Shown: positions 7,861 to 16,950, numbered from the stretch's first letter. The stretch is DNA of 31,248 nt from JAQYVZ01 sp035269105 (GCA_035269105.1 DATFJP010000054.1:1-31248), one strand, 5' to 3'. Program-made: numbers and translations. Notes: a model not told the origin generated them from the sequence alone.

Positions 7861-10278
7861 ATGACACTTTTGGCAAAACGATCCAAAATTCTGCGAACCC
7901 TGCTCTACCTCGGCCTGGCCGGACTGATCCTGGCAATCCTCAGCCCGGCTGTCGCCTATCTGTATGTCGCCAAATCCCTGCCGCGAGTTGACACCCTCTC
8001 CGACTATCAACCGCCCGTCGTGACCCGCATTTACAGCGATAACGGTACGGTGATCGCAGAGCTGTACGAAGAACGCCGTATCGTGGTTCCGGTCTCGCGA
8101 ATGCCGAAGCAGCTGATTCAGGCTTTTGTCGCTGCGGAAGATGCGAATTTTTTCAAACATCAGGGCATCGATCTGGTGTCGATCGCCAGGGCGGCCATCA
8201 AGAACATCAAGGCCGGCGGCATCGTGCAGGGCGGCAGTACGATTACCCAGCAGGTTGCCAAGAGTCTGCTGTTGACCCCGGAGAAAAAGTTCGAGCGCAA
8301 GTTCAAGGAAGCCATCCTCGCTTATCGCATGGAGAAGCGTCTCTCCAAGGAGGAGATCCTTTACCTCTACCTGAACCAGATTTTTCTCGGCCATGGCGCC
8401 TATGGCGTCCAGGCTGCCGCGGAGAACTATTTCGACAAGGACGTCGAGGAGCTCAACCTGGCCGAAAGCAGCCTGCTGGCCGGCCTGCCCCAGGCACCGA
8501 GCCGCTATTCCCCATACCGGCATTATGAACGGGCCCGGGAGCGCCAGAAATACGTCCTGACCCGGATGGTGGCGGAAGGCTTTATTTCCGCCGAGGAAGC
8601 GGCGACGGCCCGGGAGTTGGAGCTGACCATCCAGCCGCGGGTCAACCAGCACATCGCCGACGCTGCTTATTTCACGGAACAGGTACGGCGGGACCTGCTG
8701 GAGCGCTACGGGCACGAGACTCTCTATCAGGAGGGCCTGCAGGTCCACACCAGCATCAGCCTCGACCTGCAGCTTGCCGCCCAGGAAGCGGTCCGCGCCA
8801 ACCTGCACGCCCATGACCAACGCCTGGGCTATCGAGGTCCGCTGGCCGTCCTCACGGCAGAGGAAATTGCCGTCCTGCTGGCGGAGCAGGTTGAGCAGCT
8901 CAACGAAGAGCCCCTGGCCGCGGGTGAACTCTACCCGGCCGTGGTCACCGGCAGCCGGCCCGGTCAGGTGCTGGTCAAGCTGGCCGACCGCAACGGGCGC
9001 ATCGCCCTCGAGGAGACCAAATGGGCCGCCCCGGTGCGGGTTGTGGAGCAAACCGCCGAGCCGTCGGGCAACGCCGATGCCAGCCAGACCCGTCTGCCGG
9101 TCGGCGCCAAGGTCCTGGTCAGGGTCCTGGAAATTCCCGAGCAGGATCCGCTGCGCCTGGCCCTCGACCAGGAACCGCTGGCCCAGGGAGCCCTTTTGGC
9201 CATGAATCCGGGCAACGGCTTGATCAAGGCGATGGTCGGCGGTTACGATTTCCGCACCAGCCAGTTCAACCGGGTCATCCAGGCCCGGCGCCTGCCCGGC
9301 TCGGCCATGAAGCCGCTGATCTATGCCGCAGCCCTGGACAAGGGCTACACGCCGGCGACGGTGATTCTCGACACCCCGCTGATTTACAAGGAGCGCGCCG
9401 AAGACGGCGAGCTCAAGGAATGGAAGCCGAAAAACTACTCCAAGAAATTTTACGGTCCCGTACCTTTCCGCACGGCGTTGGCCAAGTCGCACAATGTGAT
9501 CACCGTCAAGATTCTCGAAGATATCGGCGTCCGCTATGCCGCCAACTATGCCAGGAAGCTGGGTATCAACTCGCCGCTGGATGAGGACCTGACGCTGGCC
9601 CTGGGATCGTCGGCCGTTACCCCAATGGAGCTGGCCAGCGCCTATACGGTTCTGGCCAACGGCGGCGTCAAGATCGCGCCGACTTACATCACCCGGATTC
9701 TCGACCGCAATGGCAAAGTCCTGGAATCGATCGATCCCGCCGATTTCCCCGGCGGCCCCCAGCCGGGACAGCGCCTGGTCCAGCAGCCGCGCTCCCGGGT
9801 GATCAGCCCGGAAACGTCCTACCTGGTCACCAATCTCCTGGAGAGTGTCGTTCAGTCCGGGACCGGTTGGCGAGCCCGGGTCCTGGACCGCCCGACGGCC
9901 GGCAAGACCGGCACCACCAACGATCTCAAGGATGCCTGGTTCGTCGGCTATGTTCCGCAGCTGTTAACAGTGACCTGGGTTGGCTACGATCAGGAACGAC
10001 CGCTCGGTGAAAAGGAAACCGGCTCGCGCGCGGCAGCCCCGGCCTGGGTCGATTTCATGCAGCAGGCGGTCGCCGATCTGCCGGCCGAAGATTTCCCGGT
10101 GCCGGACAGCATCGCCTTCCGGCCGATCGATCCGGAAACGGGACTGCTCGCCCCGGAAGACAGCCCGGAAGTAGTGATCGAGGCCTTTGCGCCCGGCACG
10201 GCACCGGTTCGCTATGCCCTCGAGGAGAAAACCCCCCAAGCCCGCGACTTTTTCCGCATGGATCTGGAAAACAACTGA
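7861..10278 (+). CDS. mrcA: Class A penicillin-binding protein 1A (peptidoglycan glycosyltransferase/transpeptidase)
   Basis: This bifunctional enzyme polymerises lipid II and cross-links the glycan strands in the periplasm. The 805-residue protein has an N-terminal transmembrane helix at about 12-37, a GT51 transglycosylase domain with EDANFF (catalytic Glu93) and GGSTITQQVAK (124-134), an OB-like insert at about 300-420, and a transpeptidase domain with SAMK (Ser481), SHN (Ser543) and KTGT (Lys682). The start is uncertain: ATG at 7861 has AGGA directly touching it, while the TTG at 7870 has AGGA at nine bases and may be the true start; a GTG at 7825 adds residues without a ribosome-binding site. 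It is convergent with nth (13-bp gap) and transcribed toward the origin. Confidence 0.95.
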   Translation: MTLLAKRSKILRTLLYLGLAGLILAILSPAVAYLYVAKSLPRVDTLSDYQPPVVTRIYSDNGTVIAELYEERRIVVPVSRMPKQLIQAFVAAEDANFFKHQGIDLVSIARAAIKNIKAGGIVQGGSTITQQVAKSLLLTPEKKFERKFKEAILAYRMEKRLSKEEILYLYLNQIFLGHGAYGVQAAAENYFDKDVEELNLAESSLLAGLPQAPSRYSPYRHYERARERQKYVLTRMVAEGFISAEEAATARELELTIQPRVNQHIADAAYFTEQVRRDLLERYGHETLYQEGLQVHTSISLDLQLAAQEAVRANLHAHDQRLGYRGPLAVLTAEEIAVLLAEQVEQLNEEPLAAGELYPAVVTGSRPGQVLVKLADRNGRIALEETKWAAPVRVVEQTAEPSGNADASQTRLPVGAKVLVRVLEIPEQDPLRLALDQEPLAQGALLAMNPGNGLIKAMVGGYDFRTSQFNRVIQARRLPGSAMKPLIYAAALDKGYTPATVILDTPLIYKERAEDGELKEWKPKNYSKKFYGPVPFRTALAKSHNVITVKILEDIGVRYAANYARKLGINSPLDEDLTLALGSSAVTPMELASAYTVLANGGVKIAPTYITRILDRNGKVLESIDPADFPGGPQPGQRLVQQPRSRVISPETSYLVTNLLESVVQSGTGWRARVLDRPTAGKTGTTNDLKDAWFVGYVPQLLTVTWVGYDQERPLGEKETGSRAAAPAWVDFMQQAVADLPAEDFPVPDSIAFRPIDPETGLLAPEDSPEVVIEAFAPGTAPVRYALEEKTPQARDFFRMDLENN

Positions 10279-10291
10279 ATCCCGTTCCGTT

Positions 10292-10945
10292 TCATTTCTG
10301 CCTGTCAACCCCGAGTTGCGGACAGCGCTCCACCACCGGACAACCTGAACACCAGGCGGTTTGCGCCCGGCAGCACTGACGTCCGTGAAAAATCAGGACA
10401 TGGGAGGTCTGCGTCCATTTTTCGGCGGGTAGAAGAGCGCACAACTCCTTTTCCACCGCTTCCGGCTGCCGGGCTTCCGCCCAGCCCAGTCGCCGGGAGA
10501 CCCGGCCGACATGGGTATCGACCACCATACCAGGCTGAGCGAAGGCATTGCCGAGAATGACATTGGCGGTTTTGCGGCCGATGCCGGGCAATGCAATCAG
10601 TTCCTCCATGGTCTGCGGTACGCTGCCGCCATGCTCGGCGACGATTTTGCGGGCGCACAGCTGCAGGTTGTGCGCCTTGTTGCGGAAAAAGCCAGTGGAA
10701 CGGATCATTCGTTCCAGATCATCGCCGTCTGCCGCGGCCATGGCCTCAGGATCCGGGTAGCGGTCAAACAGGTCCGGTGTGACCAGATTAACTCTGACGT
10801 CGGTGCATTGTGCTGAGAGGATGGTGGCGACCAGCAGCTGCCAGGGCCCGCGGTAGTCCAGGGCGCAATGAGCGTCCGGATAGGCTTGTTCGAGCAGGGT
10901 CAGGGTCTGCAGGGCGTGTTTACGCGGACGGCGGACAATGGGCAT
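10292..10945 (-). CDS. nth: Endonuclease III (DNA glycosylase/AP lyase)
   Basis: Nth removes oxidised pyrimidines in base-excision repair and nicks the abasic site. The 217-residue protein has the helix-hairpin-helix LPGIGRKTA (119-127) with catalytic Lys125, catalytic Asp143 in VVDTHVGRVSRRLG, and a 4Fe-4S cluster motif C-x6-C-x2-C-x5-C at Cys192, 199, 202 and 208. Every expected residue is present. GAAGG lies seven bases before the ATG. It follows the EEP-fold gene after 125 bases that include a consensus DnaA box. Confidence 0.97.
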   Translation of the reverse strand: MPIVRRPRKHALQTLTLLEQAYPDAHCALDYRGPWQLLVATILSAQCTDVRVNLVTPDLFDRYPDPEAMAAADGDDLERMIRSTGFFRNKAHNLQLCARKIVAEHGGSVPQTMEELIALPGIGRKTANVILGNAFAQPGMVVDTHVGRVSRRLGWAEARQPEAVEKELCALLPAEKWTQTSHVLIFHGRQCCRAQTAWCSGCPVVERCPQLGVDRQK

Positions 10946-10961
10946 GGCGGACCTTCACAGG

Positions 10962-10979
10962 TTATCCACAAAATCCACA
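10962..10979 (+). promoter_or_regulatory. Consensus DnaA box with adjacent half-match, upstream of nth
   Basis: TTATCCACA (10962-10970) is an exact DnaA-box consensus, followed at once by AAATCCACA (10971-10979), which shares the last six bases. It lies 16 bases before the nth start, in the 125-bp gap, about 12 kb from the origin. Confidence 0.5.
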
Positions 10980-11070
10980 AGGTTTTCAACGGACGGACAA
11001 GGTCCGTGCGGTCTCATGGCTGCCGGACCAAAAGGATAGCCGGGAAAAGGCTTACGGCGAAAGGTCCCGC

Positions 11071-11805
11071 TCATCCCGGAGCTGTTTCCATCCTGCGCCC
11101 GGTCAACCTGGGCAGGGACAGGGAGCGTCTGGTATCGGTAACCTGGATGGTCAGGGTCAGAGGCAGATGCTTGGAGGCCTGACGGGCCTTCAGGCTGCGG
11201 TTGATCGACGCGTCGAGGACCCGGACCCCGCCGCGCAGATAGGCGCGATCCCGGTCGAACATCGGATAAAGAGACGGATAGGTCGCCCGCCAGAGGGGCT
11301 TCTGGACCCGACGCAGGATCGAGCCGAGTTGCAGATTGCCCGCCCCCCAGATAAAATCAGCGAAATCCCCGACCACCAGCACCGGACAAATCAACGAGGG
11401 ATTGCCGAGCAGTTCCTCCCCCAACAGTGACTCGATCTGGTGGCGCCGAAAGCGGGGGAAGGTATCCAGGCTGACATTCAGCAGATGCAGCCGCTTGCCG
11501 CCCAGGTCAACGTCAGCGCGGAGGCAGGCCCCGCCGTAGCCGAGATCGGACCGCTGCAGTCCACGCAAGGGGAGATGGGACAGAAACACCAGATCGCTGC
11601 CGGTGACGTCCCGATAGGACTTGCAGCCGAGACGCTCCACCATGAATGGCAGGATATCCGCATTATTGACCTGGCCAAGATCCTGGATCGCGACGATATC
11701 CGCACCCGCATCGCCGATCGTGTCCAGAATCCGGTCGATATTCGCCAGACCGTCGGTTCCGCGGCAGCGCTGAACGTTATAGGTCATGATACGGGTGGTG
11801 ATCAT
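11071..11805 (-). CDS. Endonuclease/exonuclease/phosphatase-fold protein with degenerate active site
   Basis: The 244-residue protein resembles the EEP superfamily: IMTYNVQ at the N-terminus (Asn10), DIVAIQD (36-42), a LLNVSLDTFPRFRRHQ segment (108-123) and VVGDFADF (144-151). Several residues that form the active site in the family look replaced: the metal-binding Glu after Gln41 is Asp42, the His expected near residue 112 is Ser, the Asn of GDFN is Ala149, and the Asp of the terminal S-D-H is Lys212 (SKHLP). It is therefore either a pseudoenzyme or a divergent branch. No signal peptide is seen. The ATG has GAGG five bases upstream and follows the cyclophilin gene by 42 bases. Substrate and role are unknown. 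Confidence 0.7.
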   Translation of the reverse strand: MITTRIMTYNVQRCRGTDGLANIDRILDTIGDAGADIVAIQDLGQVNNADILPFMVERLGCKSYRDVTGSDLVFLSHLPLRGLQRSDLGYGGACLRADVDLGGKRLHLLNVSLDTFPRFRRHQIESLLGEELLGNPSLICPVLVVGDFADFIWGAGNLQLGSILRRVQKPLWRATYPSLYPMFDRDRAYLRGGVRVLDASINRSLKARQASKHLPLTLTIQVTDTRRSLSLPRLTGRRMETAPG

Positions 11806-11847
11806 TTCGGCCTCGCCGGCAAACGCGTTCGACCAGACGACCGGGAA

Positions 11848-12414
11848 TTATTCCGCGGTCCGACGAATACTGCGGATGACAACCGGCTCCACCGGCAGGT
11901 CCGCGAACATGGCGCTTTTACGCCGGGTCGGGCTGCTGCCGATGCGATCGACCACGTCCATGCCTTCGACGACGCGGCCGAACACGGCATAACCGTAGCC
12001 TTGCCGGGTCTTGCTGCGATGGTCCAGAAAGGCATTGTCTTTGAGATTGATAAAAAACTGGCTGGTCGCGCTGTCGACCACCTGGGTGCGCGCCATGGCG
12101 AGCGTGCCCCGGCGGTTGCGCAGGCCGTTGCCGGCTTCATTGGCAATGGGTGGCCGCGTGGTTTTGCGCTGGAGGTTGGTGTCGAAGCCGCCGCCCTGAA
12201 TCATGAAATCGTCGATCACCCGGTGAAAGATCGTGCCATCGTAGAATCCCGCATCCATATACGCCAGAAAATTGGCAACGGATTCAGGTGCCTGTTTTGC
12301 ATTCAGTTCCATAACGATGGTGCCGTGGCTGGTTTCCATGGCCACGGTTTCCATGGCCAGAACCGGAACAGCTGTCAACATTAAAAACAGCAGGGTCAGA
12401 AGGCGAATTCGCAT
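11848..12414 (-). CDS. Secreted peptidyl-prolyl cis-trans isomerase (cyclophilin type)
   Basis: This cyclophilin isomerises Xaa-Pro bonds, probably in the periplasm. The 188-residue protein has a Sec-type signal peptide at about 1-20 (ending VLA) and the cyclophilin core with FHRVIDDFMIQGGGF (63-77), containing the catalytic Arg65 and Gln73, then SQFFINL (118-124). The position equivalent to the cyclosporin-binding Trp of human CypA appears to be Phe, as in many bacterial PpiA/PpiB. I chose the ATG at 12414 because it begins the signal peptide and has AAGGA nine bases upstream; the frame can be extended to 12441. It lies 50 bases after gpsA. Confidence 0.93.
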   Translation of the reverse strand: MRIRLLTLLFLMLTAVPVLAMETVAMETSHGTIVMELNAKQAPESVANFLAYMDAGFYDGTIFHRVIDDFMIQGGGFDTNLQRKTTRPPIANEAGNGLRNRRGTLAMARTQVVDSATSQFFINLKDNAFLDHRSKTRQGYGYAVFGRVVEGMDVVDRIGSSPTRRKSAMFADLPVEPVVIRSIRRTAE

Positions 12415-12464
12415 CGTCAGAAGTCCTTTCCATGTTTCCAAAACGGATAAATGTCAGGTCCCTG

Positions 12465-13493
12465 TCATGTCGGCTTGCCGGCATCGGGGACTTCACCATG
12501 CTCCGGCTTGAGGTCCCGCATCATCAGGTCGGTTACGGCCCGGCGTGGATCCTTGCCGGTATAGAGAATCTGGTACATCTGGCTGGTAATCGGCATCTCG
12601 ACATCCAGTTTCCTGGCCAGTTGATAAGCGGAGAGGGTGGTCTTTACCCCTTCCGCCACCATGCGCATGGAGCTGAGAATGTCCTCCAGGGAACGGCCCC
12701 TGCCAAGTTCCATACCGACCGAACGGTTGCGTGACAGGTCGCCGGTGCAGGTCAAAACCAGATCGCCCATGCCCGCCAGGCCGGCAAAGGTCTCGGGGCT
12801 GGCACCTTTGGCCTGGCCGAGGCGCGCCATTTCCACCAGGCCGCGGGTAATCAGGGCTGCCCGGGTATTGTAACCGAAGCCCAGGCCGTCGCTGACGCCG
12901 GCCGCCAGGGCAATGACGTTCTTCAGGGCTCCGCACAGCTCCAGCCCCATCACGTCCGGGTTGGTATAAACCCGGAAATACTCGGTACTGAACAAATCCT
13001 GGACCCGGCTGGCCAGTCCAGGGTTGGTGCTGGCGACAGCCACCGCCGTCGGCAGCTCGGCGGCAACTTCCCTGGCGAAAGACGGCCCGGACAGAAAGGC
13101 GCAACGCTCGCTGACGCCGGCACCAAGGACCTCGCCAAGCACCTCGGACATGGTCAGCAGGGTTTCGTTCTCGATCCCTTTGGCTGCCGAAACCAGCAGA
13201 CAGTCGGCGGGCAGGGTGGCACCGATTCCTTCGACCAGGTTCCGCAGCACTTGAGAGGGCGGAACCAGCAGCAGCACCTGGCGTCCGGCCGCGGCTTTTT
13301 TCAGGTCATGAGTATAGCGGAGTCGCCTGTCAAGCCGCACCTCGGGCAGATAGAGATCGTTGACTCCGGTTTCCGCAAGACGGACAGCCAGGTCGGCTTC
13401 GTAAACCCAGAGGACGACATCCAGGCCTTTTTTGGCCAGCAGGTTGGCCAGGGTCGTGCCCCAGCTGCCGGCACCGATCACTCCGACACGCAT
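12465..13493 (-). CDS. gpsA: Glycerol-3-phosphate dehydrogenase (NAD(P)+)
   Basis: GpsA reduces dihydroxyacetone phosphate to sn-glycerol-3-phosphate for phospholipid synthesis. The 342-residue protein has the dinucleotide-binding GAGSWG (7-12), conserved SAAKGIE (Lys105), SGPSFA (135-140) and GALKNVIALAAG with catalytic Lys191. Length and motifs match the family. GAGGTG precedes the ATG by seven bases. It follows the TPR gene by 39 bases, probably in one transcript from gyrA onward. Confidence 0.97.
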   Translation of the reverse strand: MRVGVIGAGSWGTTLANLLAKKGLDVVLWVYEADLAVRLAETGVNDLYLPEVRLDRRLRYTHDLKKAAAGRQVLLLVPPSQVLRNLVEGIGATLPADCLLVSAAKGIENETLLTMSEVLGEVLGAGVSERCAFLSGPSFAREVAAELPTAVAVASTNPGLASRVQDLFSTEYFRVYTNPDVMGLELCGALKNVIALAAGVSDGLGFGYNTRAALITRGLVEMARLGQAKGASPETFAGLAGMGDLVLTCTGDLSRNRSVGMELGRGRSLEDILSSMRMVAEGVKTTLSAYQLARKLDVEMPITSQMYQILYTGKDPRRAVTDLMMRDLKPEHGEVPDAGKPT

Positions 13494-13532
13494 GCAGTCA
13501 CCTCATTTATTCCGCGTTTGCAGGTCAGGGTT

Positions 13533-14417
13533 TCAGATCGCTTTTTCCTTTTTTTCAATCCGGGTGCGAATCTTGTCGATCTTCTGCTGCAGAACAGCGG
13601 GATTTCCATAATTCTCCAATTCTTCCAGGATATCCAGCGCCTTTTGCAATTCTTCCTTCTCTTCGAGGACTGCGGCCAGCCCGAAGCGAGCTTCCGGAGC
13701 ATAAGAACTGTCCGGCCAGTGCTCAATGACCAGTCGGTAGGCGGCTTCAGCTTCCGGAAGCTGGCCTTCCACAGCGTAGGTCACTGCAATCCGGAACTGC
13801 ACCTCCGGGCCCAGTTCGCTGTCCGGGTAATTTTTGAGCAGGCTGGTGAATTCGATCCGCGCCTGTTCAAAATTATTCAGCCGGAAATAGCTGTCCGCCA
13901 CTTCATACTGAATCCAGTCAGGCTGCCCGACGGGTCCATCCAGGACCTTCTGGTAGGCCGATATCGCCAGCACGTGATCTTCCAGCTGGTATTTGTAGAT
14001 ATCGGCGACCTGGCGATGAACCAGGGGCAGCTGTCCATATCCCGGATAGTCCCGTTCCAGCATGAGATAGCGCATCAGGGCCTTGCGGGGTTCGTCCAAA
14101 TGGTTATTATAGATTTCCGCCGACTGGAACAAGGCATCGGCAGCATGCCGGAACCCGGGATGCTCGCGATGCAGTCTCTCCAGCCGTTGCAGCGAACCCC
14201 GGTAATCACCTTCGTTCAGCAACTCGCTGGCCTGACTGAAACGAGTCTCAAGGATATCATCCTGGTTGACACGATACCAGGTCCAGGCAGCTGCGGTCAG
14301 CAGGACCAGCAGAAGGCTGCAGAGGATCAGGGCCGTCCGTTTACGGGTTTTCCCCTGGCGGCGGAGTTCCTCCCTCAGGAGGCGCTTCTTGATCTTCTGG
14401 ATGTCCTTCGTCTTCAT
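13533..14417 (-). CDS. Membrane-anchored TPR-repeat protein of unknown function
   Basis: The 294-residue protein has a strongly basic N-terminus (about 1-28), one transmembrane helix at about 28-48, and TPR-like helical repeats for the rest, with motifs such as DALFQSAEIY, EVADSYFRLNNFEQA and EARFGLAAVLEEKEEL. The TPR part should face the periplasm. I chose the ATG at 14417 (GGA seven bases upstream); no later ATG occurs before the helix, so the start must lie within gyrA and the genes overlap by 77 bases in different frames. It resembles YfgM/BamD-like scaffold proteins in layout only, and I cannot name a function. Confidence 0.8.
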   Translation of the reverse strand: MKTKDIQKIKKRLLREELRRQGKTRKRTALILCSLLLVLLTAAAWTWYRVNQDDILETRFSQASELLNEGDYRGSLQRLERLHREHPGFRHAADALFQSAEIYNNHLDEPRKALMRYLMLERDYPGYGQLPLVHRQVADIYKYQLEDHVLAISAYQKVLDGPVGQPDWIQYEVADSYFRLNNFEQARIEFTSLLKNYPDSELGPEVQFRIAVTYAVEGQLPEAEAAYRLVIEHWPDSSYAPEARFGLAAVLEEKEELQKALDILEELENYGNPAVLQQKIDKIRTRIEKKEKAI

Positions 14418-16845
14418 CTTTTTCCGCCAGTCTGGCAACAGCCACAATCCGCTCATCCGGCTCGAGAACCATCAGACGCACCCCCTGGGTATTGCGTCCA
14501 ATGACCGACAGGGCTCCGACCCGGGTGCGCAGAACCTTGCCCCGGTCGGTAATGAACATCAAGTCCGAATCGTTGTCCGCCAGTTTGATATCGACCACCT
14601 TGCCGTTGCGCTCGGAGGTCTTGATGGTGATAATGCCCTTGCCGCCCCGGCTCTGGACCCGGTACTGGTCCAGATGGGTCCGCTTGCCATAGCCGTTTTC
14701 GGTCACCGTGACCAGGGTTGCGGCGGTCGCGTCGGTCACCACCTCCATGCCGATCAGGCAGTCGTTCTGATCCAGCATCATACCGCGCACGCCGCGCGCC
14801 GTCCGCCCCATCGGCCGGGCGTCGGTTTCCGGGAAACGAATCGATTTGCCGCTGCGGCTGGCCAGCAGGATATCCATGCTGCCGTCGGTCAGCCGGGCGG
14901 CAATCAGACTGTCTTCCTCGTCGATCGTCAAGGCGATGATCCCTCCTTGGCGGGGATGGCTGTAAGCCATCAATTCGGTTTTCTTGACCGTGCCTTTGCG
15001 GGTTGCCGTAATGATATACTTGCCTTCCGTAAAAGCTTTGACCGGGAGGATGGTCATGACTTTTTCACCGGCCTCCAGGTTCAGCAGGTTGACAATCGCC
15101 TTGCCGCGTGCGGCCCGCCCGCCCTGCGGGATTTCATGGACTTTGAGCCAGTAGACCTTGCCGCGGTCCGTAAAGGTCAGGATGTAATGGTGGGTCGAAG
15201 CCACGAACAGGCTTTCGACGAAATCCTCTTCCTTGGGCCGCATGCCGGTTCGCCCCTTGCCACCGCGCCGTTGGGCACGGTACAGGGAGACCGGATTGCG
15301 CTTGATATAGCCGGAATGGGAAACGGTAACCACCATGTCTTCTTCGACGATCAGATCCTCTACGGAAAGGTCGGCGGTCATGGCGACGATCTCGGTGCGG
15401 CGCGCATCGCCGTAGCGCTCCTTGATCTCCAGAAGTTCGTCTTTGATGATCTTGAGGATTTCGGCGTCGCTGGCGAGAATTTCCTTGAGTCGCTTGATCT
15501 GGGCCAGGACCTGGTTGTATTCCTCGATGATCTTGTCCCTCTCCAGACCGGTCAGGCGATGCAGGCGCATGTCGAGGATGGCCTGTGCCTGGATTGCCGA
15601 AAGTTCGAAGCGGGCGACCAGCCGCTGCTTGGCTTCGGGAGAGTTGGCACTGGCCTTGATGACCTGGATGACTTCGTCGAGATTGTCGAGGGCGATCTTG
15701 AGTCCTTCCAGGACATGGGCTCGGGCTTCGGCCTTTTTCAGGTCGAACAGGCAGCGCCGGGTGACGATCTCCCTGCGGTGCTCGATGAACAGTTCAAGGA
15801 CCTCGCGCAAGGTCAGAACGCGCGGCTTGCCGGCTACGATCGCCAGCATGATGATGCCGAAGGAGGACTGCATGGGCGTCATCTTGTAGAGCTGGTTGAT
15901 GATCACTTGCGGAATGATGTCTTTCTTCAACTCGATGACGATGCGCATGCCTTCGCGATCCGATTCATCCCGCAGATCGGAGATGCCTTCGATTTTGCGA
16001 TCCCTGACCAGGTCTGCGATCTTTTCGATCAGGCGCGCCTTGTTGATCTGGTAGGGAATTTCGGTAATGACGATGCTTTCCCGGCCGGTCCGCCGGTTCT
16101 GCTCAACCATGGCCCGGGCCCGCATCTGAATAATGCCGCGACCCGTCCGGTAAGCTTCCCGGATACCTTCCCGGCCCAGGATGAACCCCCCGGTGGGGAA
16201 ATCGGGACCCGGGATTTTCTCCAGCAGCTGTTCGTTGTCCAGCCCGGGCTGCTCGATCAGGTCGACCAGACCATCAATCACCTCCCCCATGTTGTGCGGC
16301 GGGATTTTGGTGGCCATGCCGACGGCGATGCCTTCCGATCCATTGACCAGCAGATTCGGAAACTTGCAGGGCAGAACCAGCGGTTCCTCAAGCGATTCAT
16401 CGTAGTTGGGGCCCAATTCGACGGTTTCTTTTTCGATGTCGCTGAGTAATTCGCTGGCCAGCCGGTCCATGCGGACTTCGGTATAACGCATGGCCGCCGC
16501 CGAATCGCCGTCGATCGAACCGAAATTGCCCTGGCCGTCCACCAGCGGGTACCGCATGGAAAAATCCTGCGCCATGCGGACGATGGTGTCATAGACCGCG
16601 GAATCGCCGTGCGGATGGTATTTACCGATCACGTCGCCGACCACCCGGGCGGATTTCTTGTAGGGCTTGTTGTATTCGTTGCCGAGTTCGTTCATGGCGA
16701 ACAGCACCCGGCGATGCACCGGCTTCAAGCCGTCCCGGACATCCGGCAGGGCACGTCCGACAATGACGCTCATTGCATAGTCCATGTAGGACTTGCGCAT
16801 TTCATCTTCGATATTGACCGAAATTCGGTTCTGTTCTGAAAGCAT
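14341..16845 (-). CDS. gyrA: DNA gyrase subunit A
   Basis: GyrA cuts and rejoins DNA in the gyrase A2B2 complex that introduces negative supercoils. The 834-residue protein has the winged-helix region with catalytic Tyr121 (AAAMRYTE), a quinolone-determining region with Ser82 and Asp86 (the sensitive-type residues of E. coli positions 83 and 87), and a C-terminal pinwheel carrying the GyrA box QRRGGKGR at about 525. The tail is acidic and Pro-rich (ending PPPGENP). GGAG is 11 bases before the ATG, a long spacing. It follows gyrB by 105 bases and overlaps the TPR gene at its 3' end. Confidence 0.98.
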   Translation of the reverse strand: MLSEQNRISVNIEDEMRKSYMDYAMSVIVGRALPDVRDGLKPVHRRVLFAMNELGNEYNKPYKKSARVVGDVIGKYHPHGDSAVYDTIVRMAQDFSMRYPLVDGQGNFGSIDGDSAAAMRYTEVRMDRLASELLSDIEKETVELGPNYDESLEEPLVLPCKFPNLLVNGSEGIAVGMATKIPPHNMGEVIDGLVDLIEQPGLDNEQLLEKIPGPDFPTGGFILGREGIREAYRTGRGIIQMRARAMVEQNRRTGRESIVITEIPYQINKARLIEKIADLVRDRKIEGISDLRDESDREGMRIVIELKKDIIPQVIINQLYKMTPMQSSFGIIMLAIVAGKPRVLTLREVLELFIEHRREIVTRRCLFDLKKAEARAHVLEGLKIALDNLDEVIQVIKASANSPEAKQRLVARFELSAIQAQAILDMRLHRLTGLERDKIIEEYNQVLAQIKRLKEILASDAEILKIIKDELLEIKERYGDARRTEIVAMTADLSVEDLIVEEDMVVTVSHSGYIKRNPVSLYRAQRRGGKGRTGMRPKEEDFVESLFVASTHHYILTFTDRGKVYWLKVHEIPQGGRAARGKAIVNLLNLEAGEKVMTILPVKAFTEGKYIITATRKGTVKKTELMAYSHPRQGGIIALTIDEEDSLIAARLTDGSMDILLASRSGKSIRFPETDARPMGRTARGVRGMMLDQNDCLIGMEVVTDATAATLVTVTENGYGKRTHLDQYRVQSRGGKGIITIKTSERNGKVVDIKLADNDSDLMFITDRGKVLRTRVGALSVIGRNTQGVRLMVLEPDERIVAVARLAEKDEDEGHPEDQEAPPEGGTPPPGENP

Positions 16846-16950
16846 CAGCTTATTATCTCCAACAAATCATGGCCCCGATCCAGGCGGTGAAAAAAAATTT
16901 CTCAGAAAAACAATTCCGAATCCCTGACCTCGCGCCCCGCAGAGGTTTGG

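Noticed and set aside
7828..9492. 554-codon minus-strand open frame
   Set aside because: It is antisense to the PBP1A gene, which carries all catalytic motifs.
10279..10291. Bidirectional terminator between the PBP1A gene and nth
   Set aside because: No hairpin is visible in or next to the 13-bp gap.
14266..16449. 727-codon plus-strand open frame
   Set aside because: It is antisense to gyrA, whose motifs and length are certain; the translation looks like shadow coding with no family features.
16846..16950. Terminator between gyrB and gyrA
   Set aside because: There is a T-rich stretch on the minus strand but no stable GC-containing stem before it.
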